From: Aplectana chamaeleonis
Lineage: Eukaryota > Nematoda > Chromadorea > Rhabditida > Cosmocercidae
Reading direction: 5' to 3'
DNA: 64,000 nt
Assembly: GCA_029168955.1 (NCBI GenBank)
Contig: JAPDOI010001504.1
Coordinates: 108,155-172,154, forward strand
Part shown: positions 32,408 through 43,946 of the stretch, one piece after another
Layout: every line of letters starts with the position of its first letter
Position numbering within the stretch: position 1 is the stretch's first letter
The notes under the pieces: generated by a model
Database searches by the model: none
What the model was told of the DNA's origin: nothing
What the model saw: the letters and a program-made list of their open reading frames with translations, nothing else
Program-made: the position numbers and the translations under genes

Positions 32408-33699
32408 GGCCCGTAGCAAACCCCCCGCCGCCACCACATAAAGATGGCAGCCGGTCTGAGGTACATCGTGCCCGGATGCCACCTATTGTCGCCAGTTCGG
32501 AGCGACCTTTCGTGACGAGACAATTCTATTTGCGAAAATCGGCCACATGATGGAGTCGAACCACGCACGCCGGTCGCATGAACAGCGCGCACAACAGCTG
32601 CACAGCGCGCTCACATTGGAGATGGCATTCTCGCTATTAGCAAGGGTGTGAGATGAACAAAACAATAGACAGGAATCCATTCCATGCAAATCGTTCTCTT
32701 AACATCTGCAGCACATTCTCTTCTGCTAAGTTCATTACAAAGTATTCACGACTATTACTGCTTACACGTTTTCAGCAGTTGCACAAGAACAAGATTTCGA
32801 GTTAGCGAAGAAATTCATGGTTTCTGTTTTTTTTGGAATAGTCGGCAGATCACTCGAAACTTGATCAGAGTGATTTTTGACGTTGAAAATTTTCCTCTCT
32901 CTTCTTTGAAACTAAGCAGGTAAAGCTTTAGTTGTGGAATTATACCTATTCTTACAAGGCTTATGAATTTTTCTTTCAAGAACCATGTTTGTACATGATC
33001 GCGCTGCTACTAGCTTAGCAAACATCGACCTAAAATGGAGTTAAGATAGCAAGCAGATCTTGATTTTTTCAAATATTTCATGTTTTAGAGTACGATGTAC
33101 GATGTTGTACGATGAGTACGATGTTTTTGAGTTTCAGAGACAGAGAAACCGTTCACAAGTTATCACGAAAATACCCCCTGTTTCCAACATTTTTGATAGT
33201 AACTCGGCTACCTTCAAAAACCCCGTGGTGTAGACTTGTTCTTAAATGTTTCCAGGGCGGAGAAGTGATAAGAAATTTTTGATATTTATCGGAATTTCTC
33301 AGACTTCTATGATTTCTTCTTTTTTTTTCGAGACGATCGTTCAAATTTTTATCTGATAGAAGCTCATAATCATTAATCCCTTAAACTTGTTTTCTCTCCA
33401 GAATATTCATCATGACCTTTCATTCTGCTGCTATGCTTGACCGCTGCTGACGTTTTCTCCTTTCCCTGCTGTTCGTGTTTTTCTTTACCTTTTTTCATGG
33501 TGGCTCCCTTTCAGACCTCAGGTCCATGGCTGCGTACCGAGGTGGGTGACATTCGGCTGCGAGCGAAGTCATCACCTCAGCACGCACACGTGCATTAGGA
33601 TAGGGTGGCCACCACCTATTTCCCTTGCGATGTGAGCCACCATCTCGCGCCGGGGTGGCAGCTATCAGCTCCCACCTTTCGGTGGGTTTGCTACGGGCC
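32408..33699. mobile_element. CAG-flanked inverted-repeat element K, copy 2
   Basis: The ends are GGCCCGTAGCAAACCC and its exact complement. CAG lies outside both (32,405-32,407 and 33,700-33,702), while uninterrupted Penelope copies have a single CAG (TCACCAGAGG). The insertion and its 3-bp duplication are therefore directly demonstrated. The left subterminal region matches copy 1 (TCTGAGGT, GATGCC, CCTAT, GTCGCCA in order), and so does the right one (GCAGCTATCAGCTCCCACCT against TAGCTGCCACCT). A small hairpin CCCACC-TTTC-GGTGGG lies at 33,671-33,686. There is no transposase frame. Confidence 0.88.
32552..32625 (-). ncRNA. tRNA-like module inside element K copy 2
   Basis: Read on the minus strand, GGTTCGACTCC (32,552-32,562) is a perfect B box. 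It is preceded by GAGCGCGCTGTGCAGCTGTT, in which an A box is degenerate. The B box begins 144 bp from the element's left end, against 146 bp in copy 1. A folded tRNA is not convincing, so I call it a Pol III-like promoter module only. Confidence 0.4.
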
Positions 33700-34393
33700 C
33701 AGAGGTCGAGGCGGGTATCGCTACCATTCTAGCTGAAAACGGCTATTCAACTTCTGAGCCCAGGTCGTGGCGTCCAACATTCACTCGCGGCGGTGTAACT
33801 CTGGTTCTACCGTACGTTGATGAACGAATCGCGAAGGACGTTAACAGAACTGTGAAGCTCTCAGGACTACCGGTAAAACTAGTATTCAGACCTCCACAAA
33901 CTTTAAAGAGCATATTGACCTCAACAAGAATTTTTGAAGAACGATGTGGACGAAGGCGATGCACCTACTGTACGGAGAAGAAAATCTGCCAGTTACGAGG
34001 CACAGTTTACATGATTGTATGCGAGGGATGCAGTCACCCCCTCCCGCCCTGAAAGTCTCAGTGTTGAATAGCTCTCTCGAAAGTCCCCTAGAAAGAAAAT
34101 TAATGGAAGCACTTGCGATAGGGCGACTATTCCCGGAGATGAACAATAGGGATGAGATGATGGAAGCATTGAGATTGATTTCATAGCAGCTGCTATAGAT
34201 ACATAGTCACCTTTAGTTGCCCTGGGATACAACTAAGGTGGGGTCGTCTGATTCCGTTGCTTGAGAATTACTGTAGGTGTGCCCAAGTAGCAATTTTACA
34301 GACTTCTTTCGTAGACACCACAGTTGGTTAGCTATACCTCACTTGTTGGGTCATTTCCCGTTGTACGCATGTAATTGCTGTCGTAATTATAGG

Positions 34394-34419
34394 CTGAAGA
34401 AGGTGTTAATACATCGAAA
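34394..34419 (+). ncRNA. Hammerhead-like motif in Penelope 3' region
   Basis: CTGAAGA, one A, GGTGT, TAAT, ACATC, GAAA. The GGTGT/ACATC pair forms a 5-bp stem with one G-U. Copies with full pairing (GGTGT/ACACC) are at 54,283-54,308 and 46,292-46,317 (minus); another is at 32,004-32,029 (minus). It resembles the catalytic core of hammerhead ribozymes, which Penelope-like elements are known to carry, but has an extra A and no clear third stem. Confidence 0.35.
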
Positions 34420-34512
34420 ATTCCCTATAAAGTGGATATATAAGCTGGAGTTTCTCATACACAAAAGAAATATCTGATAGAAATGAGACTCCGAGATAGC
34501 AGCATTCTCAAT

Positions 34513-34642
34513 TATACCAGTCGTGCTGTAATGAGTCGCATGCGTATGGATCCCCGAGTGCTACGAAAAGACATGTTTAGATGTACTATGACTTGATAGC
34601 AATCCGTGATCGATATGCATGCAACCCATTATAGCACTCTTG
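34513..34642. mobile_element. Foldback element (arm 2 mirror of 31,781-31,911)
   Basis: Same inverted arms as the arm 1 copy, in mirrored position just outside the Penelope 3' end. Confidence 0.6.
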
Positions 34643-36224
34643 GTAATTAACTTGAAGCCTTCAAATAACTTTCTTTCATTTCTCTGAGTTCCTCATTTGG
34701 CCCACTTTTACTCCCTGCCGTCTCCGCAGGTTAGACCCCCTCCCCTCATTCATTGTAGGATTCATGAATACGATCATGATAAAAGCATAAAGTTCCCCAG
34801 TGTTTTTGCACAGATTTCAAGGAAGTGAAAATTTGTCTTTGATGAAAAAGTTGCATGTAATGCGACCATGAGAAACCCCAAGCACTTTTTTAGGTTACTG
34901 AAAATTTAGCAACATCAAGAAATTCAGATCACTACAATGTCAAGTTTAGGATGTCAATGTTAGCAAACTTGATAGAACATGTTTTTCACAGGGATTCAAA
35001 CACCTTTAAATTGCTTCACTCATTCAAGCTTTTTATTCCACTCCTTACGTGACAACTAACCGAACACTTTCCGATTTAGCTACACTATTCCGTGTTTCAA
35101 ATTATATTATATTGTATTATATTATATTTATTACTTGATCGACGATCATGCAATAAAAAAATTGTACTACAACAAATCTTCGAGTGGTCTGTATAAACAA
35201 CTATGGACAGTTCTTCTTACTTATCGCTCCATCACGATGTGTGGCCGAAATTTATGCGACCTGTGGGTGCCGTGAAGCGCTCTCTTCATCAACACCGAGG
35301 ACCGGGTTACGCCATCCACCTACATTGCTATATGGTCAGCCAATGACGCTAGCGCGCTGGCAGTAAGACTCGTCACCGCAAAAACATATCAGGCACATAA
35401 GTTGTTATCTATATGAATTGAGAACATTGCGTTGCGTTATCATACGTGAATAATGAACGCAGCGTTAAAGCTGGCAGCCTCTATTTAAGCCGCATCAAGT
35501 AAATATGGTGATTGATGAAATCGGTAACTTCAATCAAAGTGCTGAAGCCTAATCAAGTTTAACGCGAAATTGCAAAACACCTCGCAGTGAGGTTCCAGGC
35601 TACAGTTTGGAATAGGTCGTTTGGCACGCTGAACTCAGAATAAAGTAAATTTCTCGTAGTGTTGAGTTACGAAAAAATTATTTTAGGCAGAGTTGCCTGA
35701 CTATTGCTCAAATAGTGCCAAAACATATTATCAGAAGGTAACCATTCATCAGGTCTGCTCTTTCTGCCATACTCATAAAGATTGCGCGCTGCATGCCCAG
35801 AGACGCAGACCCCACCGGCCTGACGAGCCATGCGCATCGACTGTGCACTGATGCAGCAGCAAAATTTTGGCATTATGCTTAAACCAATGACGGAAATTCA
35901 AAATCCGCAAGAAGAAATCCACCCGATTTGCTTCTTTCCAAACTTGAAACGGCCGGTCATTTGTTGCAGAAACTTGCAGATGAGATTATGCAATAACACG
36001 TTGAAAGGAGGAAAAGGTAACCGCTATAGAAAACGAGAATAAAGCAAATGTTGTGATGTTAAGTATAAAGACTCGCAACGGAGCACAAATGGGCACCATT
36101 TTTTTGTGGGTCATAATTGTGTGCGCCATCCGCACATTTGAATCAGCGCGCTCATTTTAGTGTATATCATTTTAACTCAATAGCTCGCGTTTTTGGCTGA
36201 AGTGCGTTAACGGTTTATGCCGGC
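34643..36224. other. No recognisable gene (arm 2 mirror of 30,195-31,780)
   Basis: Same content as arm 1 with scattered substitutions (for example around 35,330). No gene was recognised. Confidence 0.4.
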
Positions 36225-36228
36225 TTAA

Positions 36229-36802
36229 AGGCAGCGTCCGCGCAGAAAACCACATCTGTGTTTTTCTTCTCAATCCAATGTATGAACCAAGTGGAGATAG
36301 TTGGCGAAGCTTGAGGTCTCAATGTTGCGTATTCATAATGCTATAGGCTCGTGAAAATCGCTCCGTGGTCTGAAAAGGCGTTTTCCCGGTCGATCATCTA
36401 ACACGAGGAACAGAAACCCCACGACAGTCTTCGGCCGGCCGCGGAAATCCAATTTTCTAAATTCTTTATTCCGAAGAATCTTCGAGTTAAGACGTGGATA
36501 TTGAAAGTCTCCTATTTTTAGATGATCACTGACAGCAGTAAAGCGAAAGGAATCGCGGAACCCAGAAAGTTAAGGGGGCTAAACCAATTCAGCCGTTCAA
36601 ATTTTCGATATTTGTGTAATACACAACACACACCGGACAGACGTGAGAAAAAGGAGGCTGAATGCTGCGAGATTTTCAAACGAGTTTTTCTCGGAAACTT
36701 GAGTGTTTTGGGTGGTCTCTTCATGATATATGACAACCTGGTAAGCCTACCTGCGCAAAATTGTGAAAAAAATAAACACGGTTTTTTGCGCGTACGCTGC
36801 CT
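36229..36802. mobile_element. TTAA-family element inserted only in arm 2
   Basis: AGGCAGCGTCCGCG and, inverted, GCGCGTACGCTGCCT are flanked by TTAA at 36,225-36,228 and 36,803-36,806. Arm 1 has the empty site with one TTAA (30,191-30,194). The element is 574 bp and non-coding; the 94-codon frame at 36,522-36,806 crosses its end. The insertion postdates the split of the two arms, or is an allelic difference. Confidence 0.92.
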
Positions 36803-37028
36803 TTAAGGTCTCCCTCCCCTCTCTCTTGGAACCACAATATGTGGTGCAGCCGTAGGCTCGAAAACAAATGGAGGTGTATCGGAATAGACTACTTTTTAGT
36901 ACTTCAAAGGCAGTATTCACGATGCTTTTCGTTCTCAAGATTCCCGTTCAAAACATACGTTGGCCGCCGTGTGTTACTAGGATCAAGAAAAGCGGATGGT
37001 GTTGGTCATTTCATAAATCCCAGAAGGA

Positions 37029-38197
37029 GGAAGAGCTTTCAACATTTTGGCAGTGATATTGTCGCTCCACCTGCCTTTCCATTCTTCATTTTCCGGACAC
37101 AATTCAAAACTTCAGCCTCAGTCTGCGGTTCCTCACTGACATCGTAATGTGCTCTCTGAACATGTGGGAGCTCAGTTACCGATGCCGCTGGGCGACTCAG
37201 TAGAGAGCTGAAGTAATCCTACCATGTTGGCAGCGTCGCATTCCCAACTGCAACCATTTGCAGTCTTCAGGACAAGAGAACATCTCTTCATCTTCACGCT
37301 ATACTGTCGCGAATACGTGCAGGCTTCCCTCGGAATCTTTTCCTCCCAAACCTTCTCGAACTCCATAGCTCTACACGTCCATTCTCGTTATGGTTGTTTC
37401 AAAGTTGCCGACGCAACAACCTCCTCAGACACTTTTCCTCCACGAAGCTCCCTGGAGTTTGGAGAACACACACCTTGTTATGTAAATAGAAGTCGGTGAC
37501 GCATAGGTGTAAGCGCACTTCCTCTCCAGGTTGTATAACCGGAAGTGCCTCCTTCGAAGCGTCTCGGATGCACTTGACAAAGAATCCGTGTCGCAATGTT
37601 TATGCTTTCTCCGTTCCCCCATGTGGACATTAACTCATTGTCAGATCTTCCTTCTGCATCTCCTCATCTCTCCAGACTTGCCATGTCAACCCTCTGGTGA
37701 GGCTGAGCTTCTCGCTCCCTCTTATGAATCCTCGGTGGGATGTTTTAACGGAACAGTGCGATGATCCGAAGCGAATGCGACGTCCCACACAGCTCTCATC
37801 TTCAAACGTCCGACAATGGATATTTCTCTGACTATTCCTAATCAGATCGTAGTCGAACTGTGGTTTCAAAATTGTCCTCTTCCTCTTCCTACTTTTTCTA
37901 GTGATAGCTGGATTTGTCCTGCCACGTAATCTGATGGCGGCGATGATTCCTTTGGAACGCCGATGAAATAATCAGACCACTGCGCTCAAACAAGTCGGCG
38001 AGGCTATAGCCATTGTCAGGTGCTCCACTAGGTCGAATATTAACGCAGTACTCCGGATTCCTGATCAAGTTCCATCTTCGCATTTGCTTTAATGCCCTCG
38101 ACAGTAGCGTGTTGGCAAGGCATCCTGGGTAACAATGTGTTGATATCCTCATTAAACGCATCCTTCGAATTGTCCTCGGCGGTTTGAGTGGGCGCAT
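37029..38197 (-). pseudogene. RTE-B retrotransposon fragment, arm 2 copy
   Basis: Mirror of 28,803-30,005. The minus-strand frame 38,197-37,898 gives NIRPSGAPDNGYSLADLF and QRNHRRHQITWQ. Frame 37,869-37,630 gives KPQFDYDLIRNSQRNI and SLTRGLTWQVWRDEEMQKED. Frame 37,366-37,172 gives MEFEKVWEEKIPREACTYSR. It ends in the RT-start block near 37,030. The lesions differ slightly from arm 1. No RT palm is present. Confidence 0.8.
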
Positions 38198-38214
38198 GAT
38201 GCGAGAAAGGAGGA

Positions 38215-41200
38215 GTGTTGGCCCCCCGTTCTACCGACGGGCTGAAAAACTTGGGTGGTAACCATGGAGAGCTCTTAGGAAATAACGATGAAGCTACCGC
38301 ATCCGGGGCAGCCGATGAGCCAGCACTAGGGAATCAGGGTGTTGGTGAGGAGAATGCTACTGGCCAAAATGCAAGACGACTGGTGACGCCGAAAAAAGAG
38401 TTGCGGATCGGCGCGTGGAACGTGCGGACGGGATATTGCGTTGGACAAAAAGAAGTAATTGCCAGGGAGCTGTCGAGGTCCAGAGTATCGATTGCTGCGC
38501 TTTCCGAGCTCAGGATGAGCGGGCGTGGAACGGTGACCATTCAGATTCTAGGAAGTGACGAAAAGATGGTGCTGTATTACTCCGGTGATGAGCGGCATCA
38601 TCAAGGCGTTGGATTCATGCTAAACAGGAACGCAGCTAGAAGCGTGATAACTTTTGAGCCGATTTCTGGCAAGATTGCTGTCCTAGTCTTGAGCGGAACG
38701 ATAAAAACTCATTTTGTGTCTGTCTATGCGCCCACGGAGCCGAGTTCTGACTTCGACAAAGACGCATTCTACGCACAACTGCAAGACATTCTGGATTCGA
38801 TCCCGAAAACCGATGTTACCATTGTAGCGGGCGATTTCAAGGCAAGAGTCGGAACTGTTAGAACCGAATGGGAAGGAGTGCTGGGAAGGTTCAGCGTTTG
38901 TGAAATGAACGATAACGGATTACGTCTGCTTTCGTTTGCAGCGTTCAACGAGCTTACGATTGGAAACAGTCTATTTCAACATCCCCGGAAACATCAGTCA
39001 ACATGGAGGAGTTCGACGGGACATGATATCGCCACCTTGGATTACGCGCTGGTGAACTCTCGTTTCAGGTCTTCACTCAAAGATGTGCGAGCCATGAGAA
39101 GACCTGACTGTGGATCGGACCACTATCTCCTGCGCGCTGTAATGAAGCTTCGTTTACGGCGACCTAGGCGTGTGGTGCCTCCTAAAAAGAAACTGGACTG
39201 GTCTCACTTGCTGACACCTGGAACAAGAGAAGCGTTTCAAATCGCGCGGTCAAATTGCTTTGCAGTGCTTGAAGACCCTTTGTTCGTAGAAGAACATGAG
39301 GAGCAAACAGTTGATGTCGTTCTGCAATGTGCAGAGCCTCTCTGCCCTGTTATTCGCCGGTGAACAGAGCCATGGATATCGGACGAGTCTCTCCGTCTCG
39401 TGGATGAGCGGTAACGAGTGAAGCTAACCGATTTCGGACGTTATCGGCAACTATGTCAAGAGCTTCGTCGTAAGTTGAAAGAGTAAAGAGAGTCGTACTG
39501 GAACAAGATGGCCGACGAACTGGAGGAGGCAGCTGAGAGAAATAACTATCGCACATTGTACGGTACACTTAACCGTCTCAGAAGAAGCCCAATCCTGCTA
39601 GCGATTGCATCAGGGATACGGATGGGTCCTTTGTGCGTTCTGTGGATGAGCGCCAGTTACGGTGGAAACAGTTCTTCAGCGAGCTCTACAGTCACGATGC
39701 ACCACGAGGCCCGCTTGACGAACCGCTACCAGTTGAAGTGTCACAGGAGGCTATGCTTGACTCTGAACACACTCTGGACGAAGTGAGAGCAACGATTCAG
39801 CGTCTCAAGAACCGAAAGGCGCCTGATGTAGACAACGTTACTGCTGAAGCGATCAACGCAGGTGGTGATGTGTTACAACGACGGTTACATCAGCTGATCC
39901 TCCTCGTACGGCAGTCAGAAAACGTCCCATCTACCTGGAAGAAGGCTATCGTTGTGCTCATTCACAAAAAGGGTGATGCCAGGGACTGTAAAAACTATCG
40001 CGGAATCAGTATGTTATCAATCGTTGGTTAAGTCTTCACGAGGATAATCCAGTCCAGACTTCAACGCCATCGGGAGCATACCAGTCGCTGGGAACAGGCA
40101 GGATATCGTCCTGGTCGAGGCTGCAGCGATCAAATATTCGCACTTCGTCAACATTTGGAGGAAAGGATCCGCTGTGGAAAGCGGGCTGTTATTACCTTCA
40201 TCGACTTCAAGTCGGCCTTTGACTGCGTACACTGGCCTGCCTTGTGGAGAACATTGGAGTGCGAACACGTTCCGGACAAATTGTGAAGCTCCTGCAGGAA
40301 ACATACAGTGGTTCAACTAGCTGCATCCGTGTCGGGGACAAGCTGTCCGAAGAATTTGCGGTCAATGCAGGAGTCCGGCAAGGAGATGTGATTTCGCCGC
40401 TGCTATTCAACACTGTGGTCGGCGCCATTATGAGAAAGGTTTTCAAAGATAGAATAGAGTCCAACATGGCGATAACGAGTTCCTCACAGACTTGATGTTT
40501 GAGTACGACAGCGCTGTGTTCACCGATACTGAGATGGAAGCTACGAATTTGATGAAGGATATAGCAGATATCGCAAATTCGTACGGTCTACGGAGAAACA
40601 AGGACAAGACCAAAGTCATGACGTCAGACGGTTCACGTGCTTCTGTGTTCTTCGAAGGAGCTGAGCTCCAGCAAGTTGAGGAGTTCAAGTACATAGGATC
40701 GGTGGTGCAACAGTGCAAGGTAGTGGCCACAACTGAGATACAGTGCAGGATCGGGCAGGCGTGTGCTGCTTTTGCTTCACTAGGCTGGTGTCTGTGGAAA
40801 AAGGGCAATGTGTCAATCAAGACCAAAACGCGAATCTTCCGATCGCTTTTAATGCCGATTCTATTGTACGGCTCGAAGTCGTGGACTTTGCTTAAGTCGG
40901 ATCTAAGCAAGCTAGAGGTCTTTCGAATGAGGTGTTTGCGGCAAATTCTTGGAACAACGTTAAGAGATCGCATACGGAACGAAGTTATACGAGACAGCTG
41001 CGACCACCTACCGACAATCGAGAAACAAATCCGAACGAAGAGGTTGCGCTGGTTTGGACACGTATCCAGAATGGGAGCCAGTCGACTACCGCACAGCTTG
41101 CTATGGAAAAAACGCCCAAAACCATGGAAGGTCGAGAGAACTGCCCCGAAGAAGACGTGGTTGAAGCAAGTCGAAGCTGATCTGAAATCTCAACGGTGCG

Positions 41201-41361
41201 GTGTCGTTAACGCTAAAATAGTTGTGGCTCATCGTTCAGAATGGAAGCGTATCGTTCAGGCCACTGGAGCTCCTATGGCACCTACAGCAGTGTACTGGTT
41301 GAGAGGTCATCCCGCTCCGCCAGCCGCCAGCTAATGGGATGAGTGAGTGAGTGAGTGATGA
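38215..41361 (+). pseudogene. RTE-A retrotransposon ORF2 (endonuclease + RT), arm 2 copy
   Basis: The AP-type endonuclease is open for 382 codons at 38,215-39,363 with LRIGAWNVRTG, SELRMSG, YAPTEPSSDFD, GDFKARVG (38,830 on) and SDHYLLRAV; the frame opens without an ATG. A TGA at 39,361 ends it. RT pieces follow in shifted frames: RKAPDVDNVTAEA and KGDARDCKNYRGISM (39,633-40,031), RAVITFIDFKSAFDCVHWP (about 40,180-40,230) and GVRQGDVISPLLFN (40,244-40,495). The catalytic FADD is FEYD at 40,498-40,509, while arm 1 keeps FADD. The C-terminal region (KTRIFRSLLMPILLYGSKSW; RTKRLRWFGH) runs to 41,334, followed by a (TGAG)n tail at 41,338-41,361, typical of RTE 3' ends. Relative to arm 1, the endonuclease half is better and the RT half worse. 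Confidence 0.92.
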
Positions 41362-41469
41362 GCACTCACTATCCACAGATTGAATCCTCTGCGATCCCGC
41401 AGTTGTACGAACGCATTCCAACACAACGTTGAGCCGAACTCCTTGACCATAACATTGAAGTTCTTCCTT

Positions 41470-41910
41470 ACAGCTATCGCACAGCCTCATACACTCCTAT
41501 CATCAGGGTCGCCACAATTAATTGTGGGCTCTCCGACGTTGATGATGGGTCCAATCTTGAGGATGTTCTGAAGCAGCAAACGGTGCATGGAAATAGCTCA
41601 GAATATTGGACAGCGCAGATTGTTGGATATCGCTCGACAATGACCGGCAATTCAGGGTGGCGTAAATGTGGCTTGTGCCCAAAAACTTCATGAACTCCTT
41701 AGGCACAGAACCTAAGGTGTTGTGAACTAGAGGCCTTAGCGTACCGGACGGCAGCACGTTTATGGGATATATGGGATACTTTCGCGATATAGTTGGGCAC
41801 GTTATATCGCTGGAACGGTCTCTGTGTATACAAAAACGCCTCCTGGGTCTTGTAGGAATAGAGGCACTTACTAGCAGGTACCCAGCAGACTTGTATACAC
41901 ACCTTCACTA
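41470..41910 (+). repeat. R1 repeat, copy 3
   Basis: Mirror of 25,090-25,520 and homologous to 1-440. The plus frame reads SLGTEPKVL, stop, TRGLSVPDGSTFMGYMGYF, RDIVGHVISLERSL. It lies 100 bases beyond the RTE-A tail. Confidence 0.6.
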
Positions 41911-42215
41911 GACGTGTATAAATGAGGCACAATTAGCCTAAGTTGGTCATTAAACTCATAAAGATTTGGTGAAAAAGTTCTTATATTTTACGGCATATAA
42001 TCGATTTCGAGCGATTAGCAATTCCAACTAAAGACTTTTTTCTATCAGTTTGAGAGATGTTCATATGTATCATCGGCGTGGATCCTGAAAAGACTTTGCT
42101 TTCCCTATTGGAGGTTGGTGTCGGCTCGGAGCACCAATGTTATAGCACAGCACCGAGTTTGCGCCAACCTGCAACAGTGAACGCAAAGCCTCTTCCGGAT
42201 CCATGCCGACGTTAA

Positions 42216-42528
42216 AGGCACAGGACACCCAAAAAATTAATTTTTAGATTTCGAACTTATCTTGGAGAGAGTCACACGCTGATCACAGTGGTATCTTTAA
42301 AAACGTCCAAGACCCCATTTGAACAGAGTTATGGCTCTTCAAAGATGCTTAGATCTCGAGGGTGTAAAATTGATGGACGAGTTGTCTCAGGCCTGTATTT
42401 CTATTCATTCGCAATCATCGCGTGAGAGAAAGCCAGGGTAAGGAGACAGTCCGGTTATGGACTGAAGAACGACGATTTGTTGAAAATTATCCATCCATGG
42501 AACTGCTATGGAGTTCGAAAATCTGTTA
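42216..42528 (-). mobile_element. TTAA element M4, truncated at palindrome junction
   Basis: It starts AGGCACAGGACACCC after TTAA (42,212-42,215). It is the complement of the right two thirds of 24,303-24,786 and stops at 42,528, where RTE-C sequence begins. The 143-codon frame 42,405-42,836 crosses this join and is therefore chimeric. Confidence 0.85.
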
Positions 42529-43651
42529 CGCTTCAGCATTTGTGGCGCTAGAGAGTCCAATCTTCCTTTTCCGGACTCTCGCTGTTCTATTGCCACTTTA
42601 GCAAGGTGAAGAAGACCATCAGTTAGTCGGTCGTAGTCTGCAGTAGAAATCTCGGCTATCGTCCATGGGTGAACCTGAATCGCGTCCTGTAAAGCTGACT
42701 CATTGCAGGGGGGAAACGAATAGGAGGGGGTGTCAAAGTGTATCCCTCCTAAAGATGCGGGTATTGAGATTTTCCGGCTATATATCTTGGCTTGGAGCAG
42801 TCGGTGGTCGGAACCGCTGTCGAAAAATGCCACCACTCCTGTGTCAATGCCACCACTCCTGTGTCAATCAGACTTCATGTGCGTTTCGATGAAGCGTGGT
42901 CCAGCTCCGAGTGGGTTTGCCCGTTATGACTTTCCCAGGTCCATCGACAATGCTTTTTTCTTTTCGAAAAGGAACTTTCCATGGAACAAATTACATGACG
43001 ACATCAGATCCAGAAACCATTGATATTTCTGACTCCGTCTCCATGTTGACCTAGTCTTCAGATGTCGTCACTTGAGTTGTCTACGATAGCGTTGAAGTCG
43101 CCGCAGATATACGAGTAGTAGCTCTTCTCGTGTCTCAAAGCTTATCGTATACGCTTCTTTCACTTTCGTTTCCTGCAATCGTATTTGACTCTTCCGGAAT
43201 GATGGAGGAGAGTTTCTATATTTGCGTCGGATGCAGCTGTGCGACAGTTGTAAGAGCAGATGTACAGGCATTGTTCACGTTGAGTTTGGGGATTTCCAAT
43301 GAAGCCCCGTCCAGGTCCTCTTCCGTCCTCGGTAGCGGAATCTCCGGGCGTCGTGGGAGAGCGTTTGCGATCCCGGGCAGATTTATCGCTTTTGGGGTTT
43401 GTGCAGCTGGCACTTTCACAGAACGAGACCTGATCATCAATGTTCACCACTTCACCACGATGAGGTAACACATAAAGGGGATTCAAATGCAATCTATACT
43501 TTCCATTCTGGCAGAAATTATAGATGTGAACGTGGTTATAGGGTTTTCTGATGATTTCAATACGATGAGGATGTTTTCTTAAGTCAAAATCAAAATTGAA
43601 GCTGCTATTCTTGAAACTAGGGTGTGAAAAATTTTGCACCACACTGTACAA
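42528..43651 (-). pseudogene. RTE-C retrotransposon, 5' part (arm 1 of B)
   Basis: A minus-strand leader and endonuclease start (43,651-43,160; CLYICSYNCRTAASDANIE, then a stop after KYDCRKRK) is followed by frames with GDFNA and SDHRLLQAKIYSRK. It is cut at 42,528 after SLAPQML. It shares a 20-bp tandem duplication (42,829-42,868) with arm 2. No RT remains. Confidence 0.85.
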
Positions 43652-43946
43652 GGAGGCACCCAGTTTCTACGTGAGCACTATCGGTGTTGTTCATAGCTCT
43701 GAAGAACATTGGATTGGATGGAATGTTGCTACTCCTCTTGCATGTGATAATGAAGTCAGTTCAAAAGTCGCATATCCATCCGAAAGCCCGCGCTTATTCA
43801 GTCAACACTGGAACACTCACACTGACATAGACTATTCTTTTATTTATGTACAAGGGCTTATCTGCGTCAATCGGATGTTATCTATTATCGAGGAAAGAGT
43901 AACAAAAAATGATGAAGAATATCTTTCGTCCACCGTAATTAATTAA
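43596..43946 (+). CDS. Hypothetical 116-codon frame (mirror at 56,655-56,978, minus)
   Basis: The open frame contains YKEAPSFYVSTIGVVHSSEE, HWIGWNVATPLACDNEVSSK and INRMLSIIEERVTKND-like blocks. It is open in both arms, with the mirror copy 107 codons from an internal ATG. It overlaps the RTE-C leader on the other strand by about 55 bases. I recognise no family. It may be a relic carried with the RTE-C upstream region. Confidence 0.3.
   Translation: MKLLFLKLGCEKFCTTLYKEAPSFYVSTIGVVHSSEEHWIGWNVATPLACDNEVSSKVAYPSESPRLFSQHWNTHTDIDYSFIYVQGLICVNRMLSIIEERVTKNDEEYLSSTVIN

Larger units (their letters stand above)
32348..34480 (+). pseudogene. Penelope-like element, 5'-truncated and split by element K
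   Basis: Plus-strand Penelope sequence begins at the block GTAAATGTAGTGAGAAATCT, which matches 53,418 in the full copy. It is interrupted at 32,408-33,699 by element K, then continues through YGERR-region sequence (GYSTSEPRSWRP-like), KLSGLPVKLVFRPPQTLKS and GTVYMIVCEGCS. About 125 bases covering the core of the GIY-YIG nuclease (QKYIGETSRPLHVRIDEH in the intact form) are deleted near 34,033. The end (LMEALAIGRLFPEMNNRDE) and 3' tail run to 34,480. RT motifs are absent. It is inactive. Confidence 0.85.
24474..42528. repeat. Palindrome A: two inverted ~8 kb arms around a 1.7 kb spacer
   Basis: Arm 1 is 24,474-32,347 and arm 2 is 34,076-42,528. Read on opposite strands they align base for base with scattered substitutions and small indels, plus one 574-bp element present only in arm 2. 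Mirror positions sum to 67,002 at the outer end and 66,423 at the inner end. Each arm holds M4 sequence, a foldback, R1, RTE-A, RTE-B and a Penelope 3' end. The spacer 32,348-34,075 is Penelope sequence split by element K. Confidence 0.95.

Noticed and set aside
32540..32640. A full tRNA gene on the minus strand
   Set aside because: The B box is good but the A box is degenerate and no acceptor stem can be paired, so only a tRNA-like module is reported.
42405..42836. 143-codon minus-strand frame as a gene
   Set aside because: It crosses the palindrome junction at 42,528, joining RTE-C sequence to M4 sequence by chance.
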